From Porogramme epimiltina (lineage: Eukaryota; Basidiomycota; Agaricomycetes; Polyporales; Polyporaceae): DNA of 60,909 bases. The position numbers were made by a program, and so were the translations under genes. The stretch is from positions 1 to 60,909 of the forward strand of contig FTLJ01000787.1 in NCBI GenBank assembly GCA_900155495.1, in the 5' to 3' direction. This document shows, piece by piece, positions 1 to 10,841 of this stretch (positions within the stretch are counted from its first letter, which is position 1; every line of letters begins with the position of its first letter). Below the pieces are notes generated by a model. It did no database searches and was not told where the DNA came from. It was given only the letters and a program-made list of their open reading frames with translations.

Positions 1-51
1 GAGAGGGGGGGGAGGGGGGGGTGTTTGGGGGGGGGGGGGGGGGGGGGGGGG
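1..51. repeat. poly-G tract at window edge
   Basis: Almost pure G, with an uninterrupted run of about 25 G at 27-51. It begins just beyond the last visible exon of the farnesyltransferase gene, where that gene's next intron should run. It may be a real homopolymer or a sequence/assembly artefact at a contig edge. I cannot tell which. Confidence 0.8.
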
Positions 52-75
52 TAAAGCGAGGAAAGAGCCACTTAC

Positions 76-1954
76 CACACGGTTCGCGGCGCCGCCGACA
101 TATGTCGCCGCGGCCTCATCTTCGGTCCATGAAAGGGCGTATGCGAAGGTTTCCCTCCGGAGGGCGTCCAAGCGGTCCTTGTCCGCGTCGGATTGGGGGA
201 CGAATGACGTCCCTAAGGAGGAGAAGGTAAGGTGACGTGTACGGAGGGGAGGGGCGGCCACGGGGGAAGAGGTTGGGGAGGGTGGCAGCGCACAGGAGGG
301 GACGCACCATCTCTGGCAAGAGCCTCCGAAGCCTTCCACACAGCCGAGACCGCGCTCTTGCGCGCCTCGGACGGTGTCACCCGGTGCTGCGCCGCGGAGA
401 GACCGGCTGAGCAGTAGAGCGTATGATATGCGTCTGCAGGTCTAGCAAGCGGGAAGATCGAGCGTGATGTCAGCGTGCCTCGCGCGGTTAGCGTGAGAAG
501 CACTCACTTGGGCGGCTTGTCGCGCAGGCCGCCTGCTGAGTGCTGGCCGGCGCAAAGAAGGTATTCTTGCAGCGCGCAGCGGTTGAAGAGGGACTCTGTG
601 TGTGAGAAAGGCCGGACAATCAGCATAAATTGATGAAGGGTTTACGGGATGCGGCTCGCCATCTACGTCTTCCCAGGACTTCTCGCCGTCTTTGTCCGCT
701 TCCTCAGGCTGTACTTCTGCGGGCGCATCAGGGTGTGTAGCGACACCCAGAAGCGTCTCCGCGAGAACGACGCAACCGCCGACCCACCAACTATAGCAGC
801 CGTCGACGAGCTTGTTTGTGCGGCCTTTGAACCCTCCGAGTTCGATGGGAAGGCCCTGCATTTGCACACACCAGCGGAGAAGTGCGCGTGTGTTAATTGA
901 CGGATGTGATTGGGGAGATGGTGCGCTGAAAAGCTTCATGTATGGTTGGAGAAGCACCCAGGAAGCGGTGGCGCAGAAGGTGTATCCTCCGTGCGCTTCT
1001 CCTAGAGGCGGGCGGGGTGCAGACGGGTCAAAGGACTTCTGAGAGTTGGTTTCAGATTCCGGATCGTCTAGGGGGTCATGAAGTGAGTGTTTCCACCCAG
1101 AAATGAGGGCGGATTGCAAGCCTCACCAGATTCAAAGGCCCATCCAGGAAAGGAAGCGTTTCCAAACCCGCCTTCGTACGTCTGTAGCGTCGATAGGAAC
1201 TCAGGTACGCCGGAAAGGAGTTCTGGCGTCAGCAGATTGAGTAATGTGGCAACAACGAGTAGGCAATATATCCCCCTACGCAAGATGGTATCAGACCAGA
1301 TCAGCCGCGGCTGTGAGGTACCTACCGAACATCAACTTCTCCATGGTGGCTGACCAGGAACGAGCCGTCTGGCTGCTTCAAAGACATAAAAAAGTCGTAA
1401 ATCTTCTTTCTAATCAATTCAATGAGTAATCAAATTCCCGTTTCACATGCAAAGTTCGAAAACCTTACCGATCTATGGAATCCCAGCCTCCTCCTGCGCC
1501 AGGGCGACCGACCACAGCAAATGCGCAGACAGATGCGTAGGTAGGTAACAAGTGGGCAGCTTGACCCGGTCCGCCTGCAAATCCGCCGTCCGGATGCTGA
1601 AGTGCAAGTAAAGTTTCTATTGTTCTAGCGCGCAGGGTGAGCATTGGTGTCGCCAACGCCATGAGCCACTTACCGCTTCTTCGTTTGGTCGTCGAGACCG
1701 GCGCCGAGAATGCTGAAGCCATGAAGGGTCCAATATATGAGCCATGGCTGGCTGGCATCTTGCGATGTGTAACGCTCGGGGAAACCCTGTCGGAGATTGC
1801 GAAGAAGAAACTCGAAGTGCAGCCTCCTTTCAAGTTCTACTGATTCTCCTTTACGAGGGATGTGAGTCTTGATTACAGCTTCGGTGGAGCTCTGCAGGGC
1901 GGACGTTGCAGTCCGGTAGCCATCAGTAGGTGTGAGCTGATATTCGATCTCCAT
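76..1954 (-). CDS. RAM1: protein farnesyltransferase subunit beta (3' end outside window)
   Basis: Catalytic beta subunit of CaaX protein farnesyltransferase, which attaches farnesyl to the C-terminal Cys of Ras/Rho-type proteins and fungal pheromones in the cytosol. Inferred exons (minus strand): 1954-1674, 1624-1469, 1409-1326, 1275-1127, 1067-646, 593-508, 441-308, 212-76. They keep frame throughout. Visible family motifs in order: DASQPWLIYW, LQHPDGGFAGGPGQ, SLKQPDGSF, TYEGGFG, GEAHGGYTFC, LVDGCYSWWVGG and AYHTLYCSAGLS. The Asp and Cys of DGCYS and the His of AYHT are the family's zinc ligands. The start at 1954 (MEIEYQL) is the first ATG before the conserved N-terminus. The last exon ends in ...GGAANRV before a GTAAGT donor, so the C-terminal exon lies left of the window. 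RAM1 is the yeast name. Family call is firm; individual splice sites less so. Confidence 0.93.
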
Positions 1955-2108
1955 CGTTGACAGCCGACGTTTAGGATGGTTGTTCGCGGCAGAATCGGAT
2001 CTATGTAAGTAGCGGTCGGAGGACAAGATGCGAACCATTTCACACGCTGAATAGGGCAATGATAGGCGCCCCAAGAGCCATAGTGCACTACGTAGGAAGG
2101 AATGTAAT

Positions 2109-2191
2109 TCCCGTTTAGCTCAGTTGGTAGAGCGCGTCACTAGTATGTTTACGTAATGACGAGGTCAGTCGTTCGAGTCGGCTAATGGGAA
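2109..2191 (+). tRNA. tRNA-Thr(AGT) with a 10-nt intron
   Basis: It folds as a complete cloverleaf. The acceptor stem is TCCCGTT/AATGGGA (one G-T pair), the D stem GCTC/GAGC with loop AGTTGGTA, the anticodon stem CGTCA/TGACG and the T arm AGTCG-TTCGAGT-CGGCT. The anticodon loop is 17 nt instead of 7. Placing a 10-nt intron after position 37 leaves loop C-T-AGT-A-A, hence anticodon AGT (Thr). The discriminator is A2191. A T-run at about 2215-2219 is a suitable Pol III terminator. Confidence 0.85.
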
Positions 2192-2325
2192 CGTCTACCA
2201 CACCTGTGTGGGTTATTTTTGGTTCTACTGTGTCTCTAGATAATGATCGGCGTAGTTGGTAAAATACAATATTTTAGTGTGTTCCTGTGAGCAGTACAGA
2301 TGTATCATAATGTACAGTATATAAG

Positions 2326-3744
2326 TTATAGCGCATGTCTCCACTCATCCATCCTCTTCTCCAACGTCGCCAGCTCCACATCGTCAACATCTGCTAGCGC
2401 TCCCTCGAGAAGAGGTGCGCCATCCACATCCGTTCCCAGCTTCTCTGCGACCTTCTTGACGGACTTCACGACGATACCGAAACCCTTCGATGCACCAACA
2501 GACGCAGGCCCTGCTACTCCACTTGAATCGCCAGCCTCGGACCCTCCAGCAGCGGGCATCGGCACAACGATCACCTTCCCCGAGCACCGCGCCTTGACTT
2601 CTTCTGCCGCGCGGCGTGCTCGAGCGAGCTCGCACAACAAGCTCGCGAGGTGGCCCACTTGCACGTCTGATGCGCTCGCCTCCATCTCCTTGAGGGTGCC
2701 CGCGAGGTGTTCGCGGAGCGCGCCTACGCGCGAGAGGGCCTCGCGGCACTGGCTGCGAAGCAGTCTGATGCGCGCAGCCTTGGCCGCGTCCGCCGGGGAC
2801 ACGAAGAGCTGGCGCGCGAGGACGAAGGCGGGGATGCCGAGTGTGTCGGCCGCGGCGAGAGCAGCGGCGGTGAATGGAAGAAATGGGAGAGTGATCACGG
2901 TCTGTGAGCGCCGCCGGTGCGCGGGTGCAGACGTCAGTGACGGCGCGCGAGGTGGTGAAAGAGGGAAGCGAAACGTACTGTGATACGAATCAAGGCACTA
3001 ATGGTGTCGATCATGCGCCGATCGCTGTCTCGCTTGTCGACGTATTCGTACGTTTCGACTTTGAGCTCTTCTGTCAACCCCTCGAGCTGGCGCTCGAGCG
3101 CGTGCAGCTTCTTGCGGCGCGCGAAGTACCCGCGCTCGTCGATGTCAGGGTTAAGCGCGTTCCAGCAGTACGGCCCGCGAGCTTTCATGATCGCGAGCGC
3201 CGCATCATCGAGGTTCTGCGAAGCCGCGGCGCGAGGAGGTCAGCATATGAACTTTCTTGTGTACACGTGACGGCGGCATGGAGAAAGGCCGGTTTACGCA
3301 CGTCCACAAGCGCCTCGCCGTGTGCGGAGAGCTGCCAGACGAGCCAGTCCTTCTCGTCTGGCTCTGGCGGCTCGGGGTACTCCTGCAGAAGGTCGAGTAT
3401 CTCGTTCACTGTAGAGACGACATGCCGCATCTGCGCTTTGAGGTCCTGAAGAGCGTTTTCTGGAGTCTTAGCCTCCGTTGTGGCTGTCTGCCTTCTCTGC
3501 TTCAAATGCGGCGCGAGGTGGTCCCCTGAGAAGGTTCGCGGGTGACGGACGTCAGGGCCTATACAGTTAGTGACGCAATGTGGAACGTACAGCACTGGCA
3601 ATGCCGGTCCGCGTCCAGCTTTCTCCACCGCTTCACGAAGTCCTCCGCGGGTTGTTGTGAGGGAGGCGACCTTCCAGGTGCCAAGGACGATTTTGCGATC
3701 GCGCTCCTATTTGAGGCCCCGACCTCATTTGCGACTGTGTTCAT
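2326..3744 (-). CDS. uncharacterised helical protein, tandem copy 1 (407 aa)
   Basis: I do not recognise the family. Inferred exons: 3744-3591, 3558-3302, 3215-2979, 2901-2326, all phases consistent. The predicted protein has a short N-terminal region containing HLAPHL, then long charged amphipathic helices rich in E/K/R/L (for example ARRKKLHALERQLEG). A strongly hydrophobic stretch follows (ISALIRIT...LPFLPFTAAALAAA), then a second helical half and an acidic tail. The hydrophobic centre between coiled-coil-like halves suggests a membrane-touching or bundled helical protein, but that is inference. The neighbour at 4217-5475 is a paralog with the same exon order, so this is a tandem pair. Confidence 0.7.
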
Positions 3745-4216
3745 GACTTTAAGGAGTGTGTCCGGATATCCGTATATAAAGAGTGTCGCTGGGGTAGGTA
3801 AGGGGTCCTGTCAGAGGTCGGAACGTCGTAGTGCAGAGGCAAGATGGAGGACACGAGGCTCACCGAAGTCGCATTTTGAGGCGTGCTCGACGCGCGGCGG
3901 CACGCGGTCCGGCAGCTCATGCCCACATGGCAGGACGCGAAATCACTGTGGGACTCACCAGGACGAGTAAGCAGTCGCACAGAGTGGCGGAAATCAGTAA
4001 CGAGCGTATTGATTGACCAAATGACGGACGCCGGATTACATGCCAGGCAATTTAAACGACAGGTGCAGTAAGATAGCGAGGAGACCAGAAACAGAACAAC
4101 GAGAGGAGCGGGATAGTAGGACGAGTATGCGGCATGAGACAACAGTAACAACGAGCGCGACAGCAATGAAGGACTAGGTTGATAACACCGGGAATATCAG
4201 TAGATGACGTAATGAT

Positions 4217-5475
4217 CTAGGAAGAGGAGAGGTCAGCTGACGCGCGCAGCTGCGCTAAACGAGCATCCAGCGCGTCGATTTGGGCCTCGTCCAAGTTGGC
4301 GATAGGACCTTCCGTAATGTCGGAGTAATCGTCGAGGGCGAGTTTCTCCATACCAGACATGAAGACATCGAGAAAACGGAAAAATAACTCCGACTCCCCT
4401 ACATCACCGAAGATTTCCGCGAGCCGCGAGGTTTGAGACGCCTCTCCAGGCAGGGCCAGCTCGGCTAGGTAGTGTGCGGAAACGAGGTGGACTAGGACCT
4501 CAATACGGTGCATCAGCTCTGCGTCGGCCGCGGTGGTCGTAAGGCTGCGGACGATAGCGGCGAGAGAGGCTGCGACGCTCTCGATGGCCTCCTGGATTGG
4601 TTCGGCCTGTGCCTGCAATTCCGCGGCTTTGGCAGTCAATCGTTGATGTTCTTCAACGAAGTTCTCCATTCTGTACATCATCGCGTTGAGCTGTATGAGC
4701 AGAGGGAACCCGACGTTGTCCACTGCGGTGAAGACGGCGCCTATGAGACTAGAGAAGGGGAGCAAAGCAACGGACTAGGGGCGAGGGGTAGGTGAGCCTC
4801 CGCAAAACGCAGTTGGAGATGTGAACTCACGGCAATACGAAACATCATCCTCGTGTTGTTCATGGAGGTGCTAGGCATCCCCTCCAAGTGGCTTCGCGCT
4901 AGTTTGATTTGCGCTTTAGTAGCTATAGCTTCATCTAGCAGGTCGTAGAGCTGCTTGGAGCACTCTACGTATGCGGCGCGGTCCATCGGTGGTTGCAACG
5001 CAGCCCAGCACGGCGGGCTAGGAGTTTGAACGATAGCGAGAGCGCCTGCTCTCAAAGCCTAGTATCCCTAGTGTTAGAACGAATCTGCATTGATGCTCGA
5101 ACATACCACGTACATCCGTGATGGCCTGTTTGCGCGAGGCAACCTGCCGCGCAAGCAGCTGAGTGTCGGGCTCGTCTTGCTGTAGGAGCACTATCAAGGC
5201 GTTGACGGACTGAACAGCACGACGTGCCTCAGAGGCGGCGCTTCTGAGAGCGCTTTCCGTCGTAAGACTCTGTTCTTTGTCCACCACATCGGCCAGATGA
5301 GGTGCAACGTGGTTCCCTGGAATGAGAGGATCGTCAACGAAAGTACTTTGATGAACATATTCCTGGAAGGCAGCGTACAGCAGCGACAACGACCCCTGGC
5401 GTTGTCAATTGTGTCCCATGCTATCATCATGAAGTCCTCCTGGCCCGCCGCCATCCGTCCTAGACCCGAGTTCAT
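4217..5475 (-). CDS. uncharacterised helical protein, tandem copy 2
   Basis: Paralog of the gene at 2326-3744. Exons that fit: 5345-5114, 5058-4831 and 4774-4217, with a probable first exon 5475-5379 (MNSGLGRMAAGQEDF...). Shared landmarks are EDF...RCRCC versus EDF...HCQCC, HVAPHL versus HLAPHL, and a hydrophobic centre (LLPFSSLIGAVFTAVDNVGF) before the second helical half. The phase across the first intron does not match: exon 1 ends in phase 1 but exon 2 needs phase 2. So either the first exon is different or a frameshift is present. Exon 1 and part of exon 2 recur, inverted, at 28551-28738. Function unknown. Confidence 0.6.
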
Positions 5476-8440
5476 GCTCTCTGCTTTGTGGCCGGGCCGA
5501 GTGAATCCTGCCACTTGATGCGGATGAAGAGAAGCAACTTGTTGCGAGGGTGACGCACAACTGTTCGAGTTGCCACGTGGCGAATACATCATGTGACCGT
5601 GTGGGCATCGTTTTGATCGCGAGTGGCACCGACAAACAGCACTCTCAATGTTGAGTGTCATTGCGGGGCAGGATAAGTGCGCAATGTACTATGTTTTCAA
5701 GGCAATCCCCATGCAAAATCTTCTCCAGGAGCTCTTCGACATTGTGACGAGAACTAGAATTGTTGCGTCCAAGTCTTTGTCTTCCCATTCCGCCGAAACG
5801 TTAGACGCTCGTGCCTTGTGGTCGCAAGTTGCCCCGCGTCGCTTTGAGTTATCGTTTTCCTGCTTCGTCCGCCTCAGCCCTTTCGGCGATGTTTACGTGT
5901 TCACACAGTCTCCTCTTGATCTCGTCCTCCACCACGAGCCACTATCCCTACGAGGGAAAATATCCGCCACCCATATCATTGCGGCAAGGCTGAAGTGCTG
6001 TAGGACCGCCCTCACTCTAGTCTTTTGAAAGTAAGGTGCATGCATTCCCCACGGACAGTGGATGACTTCGGCTCACACTGCGCATAGATGTCGTCAACGG
6101 AGCGGGAGTACCCTTCCCCATTCGAGTTCCACAGGTGTCAACACCTCACCCTGATCGAACTCCGGATGCGCTATTTCTCAGGCAAAGTTCGCAACCATCG
6201 CTGCTGGTGGGAAGGCATTCGCGACAGTGAGCTCGTCTCTACGTGGCGGAAGGACATGGTGAACGAAGACCAGGCGATGGTCGACAAGTTTTGGTCTGGC
6301 GAGGAACGACTGAAACACGGTGACGGGAAGAAGCTCTGGCCTCGGGATCCCATCACGGATGCGCAACTCGATTACATCTTCGACGAGCTCAAATATGATG
6401 CTGACCGCAGAGATGAGGCCACAGGCATATATGTGCGTATTTGACTCCCTTCTTTCGTGTGCTGTCTCGTGCGTTCAGACTGTTTTTGTGAAGTTCATGA
6501 GCGGGGATGACCGTTGGGCGAGAAGAGGGCGTTTTCGTCTTATGCGTGTGGGATGCTGGTGTCGTTCTGAATCAATCACATATATGTCGCCTTTCTGACA
6601 TATCCTTACCATCCATTCCCTTCAGGACGGAGCCATCAACATGACCCACGAGTCCCAGTCTCTCATACCGCCCGAGCTGAAAATGAGACTTCTACAAGGT
6701 CTTTCCCTCCTTGAAGACGTTCCTGAGGACCAGAAATACTCCCGCCCCAGCTCCAACGATCAGGTCCTTAATCTCATCGATCCCTCGCTCTATCCCTTCC
6801 GAGTGGGACACTCGCATGTCCTTCGCGGAGATCGCAGTGTCTGCGATCTGACGCTCGTGCTCGACTCCGAGTACGAGAAGCCCTACGGCGAGCCCTTCGT
6901 ATACGGCGAACCCCCTCACAAACCGTCGCTCAAGTTCCAGCGCCTTCCCACGGACTTCCGCGTCTCCGACGACAAGTCCACCGCCACCGCCCTCGGATAT
7001 ATCAACAACATCCACCCCATCCGGTACCGCACACTCTATCCCTCGCTCGCGATCACCATCGCCCGCTTCATACCCCTTTTTGAGCGCGTCCTCAGCGACG
7101 TTCTCACAGACGACCACTTCTCGCCTATCGGGGCACGTTTCCGAGCTGTCGATCCTGAAGAACACGAGTGGTACAAACACATCGACATGACGGGGGTCGC
7201 AGACCCGATGGAGGACGAAGACGCGGACGAAGACGAGTGGGAGGACTGGAAAGCTGCGAACCACTGGCCGCGTATCCCCGACCCCACACCGTTTGACCCC
7301 TCTCGCCCGCCCAACCGCTACCGCCACCCCAGTCCTCACGGCCTCAACACCTCACTCGCGGGCCGCACGCTCCAGGTCATCGTGAAGGCCGTGCAAGTCG
7401 TACTCACCCCCGATGCGCCGCGCTACTCGGGCGGGGCGCCGTGGCACGTGGAGGGCACACCTGCGGAGCGGATCGTCGCGTGCGGCGTGTACTGCTACGA
7501 CGCGACAAACGTCGGCCCGCTGCACGTCGCGCTGCGCGGGACGGTGGCCAATCCGGAGAACGAAGATGTGTTCTACCAGGCTGGGGACCATCAGGGGTAC
7601 ATCGTGGCGTATGGCTTTGGGGACGGCCAACCCCTCCGCCAGAACTTCGGCGCTGTGGTGCTCGAAGAGGACAAGTGCGTCGCGTGGCCGAACTTCTACC
7701 AACGCCACGTGGAGCCGTTCGAGCTCGTGGACAAGACGAAGCCGGGGCACATGAAGGCTCTAGCGTTCTTCCTCGTGGATCCGTGGAAGCGCATCTTGTC
7801 CACCTCGGACGTTCCTCCTCAGCAGGCAGAGTGGCAGCTTTATGCTGTATCCGAGGTTCCGAAGATGCAGAAGCTCCCTAAGGAACTCTTCGACATGATC
7901 ATGGGCCCCGCGTCCGCTGGCACGATGTCTTTAGAGGAGGCAAAGCTCGTGCGGGAGACGCTTGTCGCCGATTACGCGGCCTTTGCAGCTCAGCACACGA
8001 AAGATGTATTCGAATGTCTATTTGACGTCTCGGGTGAACGGTGATACGTGTATATGCGAGCTGTTTCCTTTTGCCATGTAATAACAATACGTTTCGTATG
8101 GGTCTCATTTCCCGTGTCCGCTGCTCCCCGGTATTGGGAACTCGGGGCCATAGTCCATGAAAAGCTCTGAGCTAGCCGAAATTTTCTTCCCTGATTCGTC
8201 GTCAGAGCCAATCACGAGAGGGCATTCAAGGCATCAGAAAAGACCCACTTGCAAATATCCCAATCCTCTGTTCTCCATTCACTTCGAGGACTGCAAGGGA
8301 GGAGCCGTTGTTCAACAATGCGGAACACACGGGAGTCGTATGGGCTTACTAGAGATTTCTACGTTAGCGTTCTTAGCAGGCGCGTGGTTGATGAACCGGG
8401 CGGGGTTTCCTGCATACGCGCTGTCGATAGAGTCCTGGTC
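5290..8440. repeat. left arm of a ~3.15-kb inverted segmental duplication
   Basis: This stretch holds the 5' part of the helical gene, its upstream region, DUF4246 copy a and the 3' end of the EZH2-like gene. It reappears in reverse orientation at about 24672-28738. Protein-level matches run through all parts, for example FKAIPMQNLLQELFDIV versus FKAISIQNLLQELFDIV in the upstream region. Edges are estimated by eye. Confidence 0.8.
6088..8044 (+). CDS. DUF4246 family protein, copy a (587 aa)
   Basis: Two exons, 6088-6432 and 6626-8044, joined in phase 0 (IY|DGAIN). The N-terminal exon has the LIELRMRYFSGKVRNHRCWW signature; the second exon begins near HESQSLIPPELK. A conserved core motif, LQVIVKAVQVVLTPDAP, precedes WHVEG (His389, Glu391). 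A distal histidine follows at FYQRHVEPFEL (His476), then PGHMKALAFFLVDP and STSDVPPQQ. DUF4246 has no proven activity that I know of. The HxE...H layout resembles 2-oxoglutarate/Fe(II) oxygenases (inference). Copies b, c, d and f have Arg where this copy has Met491. Its 3' end faces the EZH2-like gene with only about 60 bp between stop codons. Confidence 0.88.
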
Positions 8441-10616
8441 GTTGAGCTCGCATACGTAGCTTCTTTTCGTATGACTAGTAATGACACTATGTCCAATGTG
8501 AGAAGGAGCTTGCGACCAAAAACCGGACTCAAATCGTACCAGCGAGTGATAAAGGTGGCCTCGTAGATAAGCTCGCCGAAATACTCTGTGAGGAGGTCGA
8601 GTCAACCCCATGCAAACTCGGGGAAACCGGAGTGCCTTACCTATAACCAGATCCCCCTTCAACGCATCTTCGACCAAGTAAAGCCCCATCCCATGCCGAC
8701 TCCGTTTCACGTCAGTTCTCTATAAGTTCGCTCTGAGTGTCGTCGTGACAGGGTAGAATGAGACAAGGCATACCAGAGACAGCCCCTTCTGTATTTGGCT
8801 GTTCAGGCACGCCCTACTATGCAAAGAACATATAGTGGGGTCGCATTCCCTCCGGGCGTCCCTGCAAGGACAGACTCCGGGAACGCAACATCTTGATATC
8901 TTACTCTTCTTCGAGTGTTTGTAGGATGCGTAGCAATCACATCCCACTGGTTTGGGTGCTCCAAGATGTGTGAATTAGTAGCGCATCCGATACGGGGTTT
9001 CGGAAGACCTTACTAGGTACGATATCAGACTCATCTGGGGTACCAGTGATGCTATTGGCGATCGTATAATTCGCCCGCAAGATAGCAGCAACCTATGGAG
9101 AATTCAGGCGTGTAGCGTAGATGAGGAATATGCGCGCATACCTCATAGCAGGGCTTCTGGGAAAGTCTTGCAAGCGCACACGCGGTCGTAGGTGGAGCAA
9201 GATGACATATCATCTGTAACTCTGCGTGATCCTCGACTGTCCAAACGATATCTGACTGTGACGAAGGGCTGGTCTGATACAGTGAGCCGTAGAGAATATC
9301 ATGTACGACTGACCTCAACCCCGTTAGGGTAAAGGAAATCACAATCCGGCCCACAGGCATCCGTAGAGGGGATAAGCTTGAATACATCCTTGCTTATGCC
9401 CCTGGAAGAGTTTGGGTCTAGAACGACTTGTTCTGAGGCTAAGGGGGACACGTCAGCACGTACAGAAAGCCCAAGTCCATGCGGATATAAATGCACCATG
9501 GGAGAAACAATACGCCATCAGGCAGTCGCGCCGTGGGCACCAAAGTGTCATGTAGTCTTGCAGTCGGGTCTGGAGGTCGTCAGCCGCAGGCGCTGAGAAG
9601 TCCGCAAGTAACGTGCGCGAGGCTGCTGGCCACGGTATCGGATCGCTGCAAGCCGAAGGGCGTGAGTTCTCGTGTGCGAAACGAGTGCACTCGGCCCACG
9701 CACTTCATGCTCGCGGTCTCCACAGCACCGCAGACGGACGACGTACCCAGAGTGAGAGGCAATATGCCGGTGTGGTCGATTTGCGTGATGCTCATCTTAT
9801 GTTGCGCACCTAGTCGTCGTGCAGCCTCGAGGACAATCGCAAGCACTGTGCGTATAGGTTGGTATATACATATCAAAAGCGGCACGGATGTGCGACGTAC
9901 TGTCTGAGTCATGGTAGCCTTCCTGCCAGGCCAGCCCTTTGTGGTCGGCGGCGTAGTGTTCGGCAGCGAAGTTTGGGTCATCGGCAAGGGGGACGAAGGG
10001 GGCGAAATCGGAGTCGTCGCCGTGAAGGATATTCCATGATATTGGCGTGCACGACTCATAAGTCGCATACGCAGCTGGGAGCACCGCCTCTGAGAGGCGG
10101 TCTGCCCTGTGGATTACGCCCTCGATGGATGAGCCTTGGTCAGCCTTTCCGTTCACGAAATACTGAACGTATGTGTCGGCCGGACCATCCTGATCGCCGT
10201 GAGTAGCTGAGGGACGTCGGGGATCCCCAACGAGATCCGCCAAAGAGATGTGTGCAGGGGTGGAAGCGCGTGTGTCGGGTGTTCGGAGTGTTGCCAGTTT
10301 CTCGGCGCAATAGGCTGGCTCCCATGCGTGATATGATTCCCAGGCTTCGCGAAATTCGGAGGTCACGATGTCATCCGCCTGTTCCGCCATATCAGTGGTA
10401 TCCATCTGAGAAGGGCATCAAACAATGGGCTCTAACATAGGCCGAAGTGATAGTCACGTACGTAGAAGTCTTTTTGAAGAGACGAAGAGACTCAATGGTG
10501 CGCAGTTGGGCATGGGCTGCCAGTGCCTGTGGCGTCAAACAAGACGCGCAACTCCGCTCAGCCACAGACGCGTTCTTTGGTTGTGTTGACACGAGCGCTT
10601 CCCCTTCAAGATTCAA
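8105..10616 (-). CDS. EZH2-like histone H3K27 methyltransferase (CXC + SET)
   Basis: Polycomb-type SET methyltransferase, expected in the nucleus. Many exons. The first is 10616-10458 (MNLEGEALVS...), then 10405-9901 (FVPLADDPNFAAEHYAADHK) and an exon from 9845 (LAIVLEAARRLGAQHKM). Further in are LQTRLQDYMTLWCPRRDCLM, then a SANT-like stretch (VAAILRANYTIANS). The CXC region reads GCDCYAS...CCVPGVCPCRDARRECDPTIC. The SET domain reads GMGLYLVEDALKGDLVI, EYFGELIYEATF, GNPARFINHAPAKNANVEI, LEVNGEQRIGIFA and ELFMDYGPEF, ending at TGA 8105-8107. NHA replaces the usual NHS at the cofactor site. The exon near 9780-9640 is not resolved. The 3' end converges on DUF4246 copy a, and a 3' fragment is duplicated at 24672-25028. 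Confidence 0.85.
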
Positions 10617-10841
10617 TTTTGTAAGCGAACTCCTTTTATTTGGACTGCAAGTTATGCCACACCGCGACTGCTGTCTTCCAGTTATTCACTTACCTTGTCT
10701 TGTCGTGAATGGCGTGTCACTCTGGACGTTCGCCTGCGTACCCTTTGAAACCCGTCTCAAAAGAGCAGCCGACAGTTTGCATATGTACGTCAGGTATCTT
10801 TGCCCATCATCGTCTTCCATTCTGACATCGTGCTCAGAGAC

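Noticed and set aside
27..51. G run as a regulatory G-quadruplex
   Set aside because: Its position at the window edge makes an artefact equally likely; no other evidence.
2326..5475. Reading the helical pair as pore-forming proteins
   Set aside because: Only a general helix-hydrophobic-helix pattern is visible; no family motif supports it.
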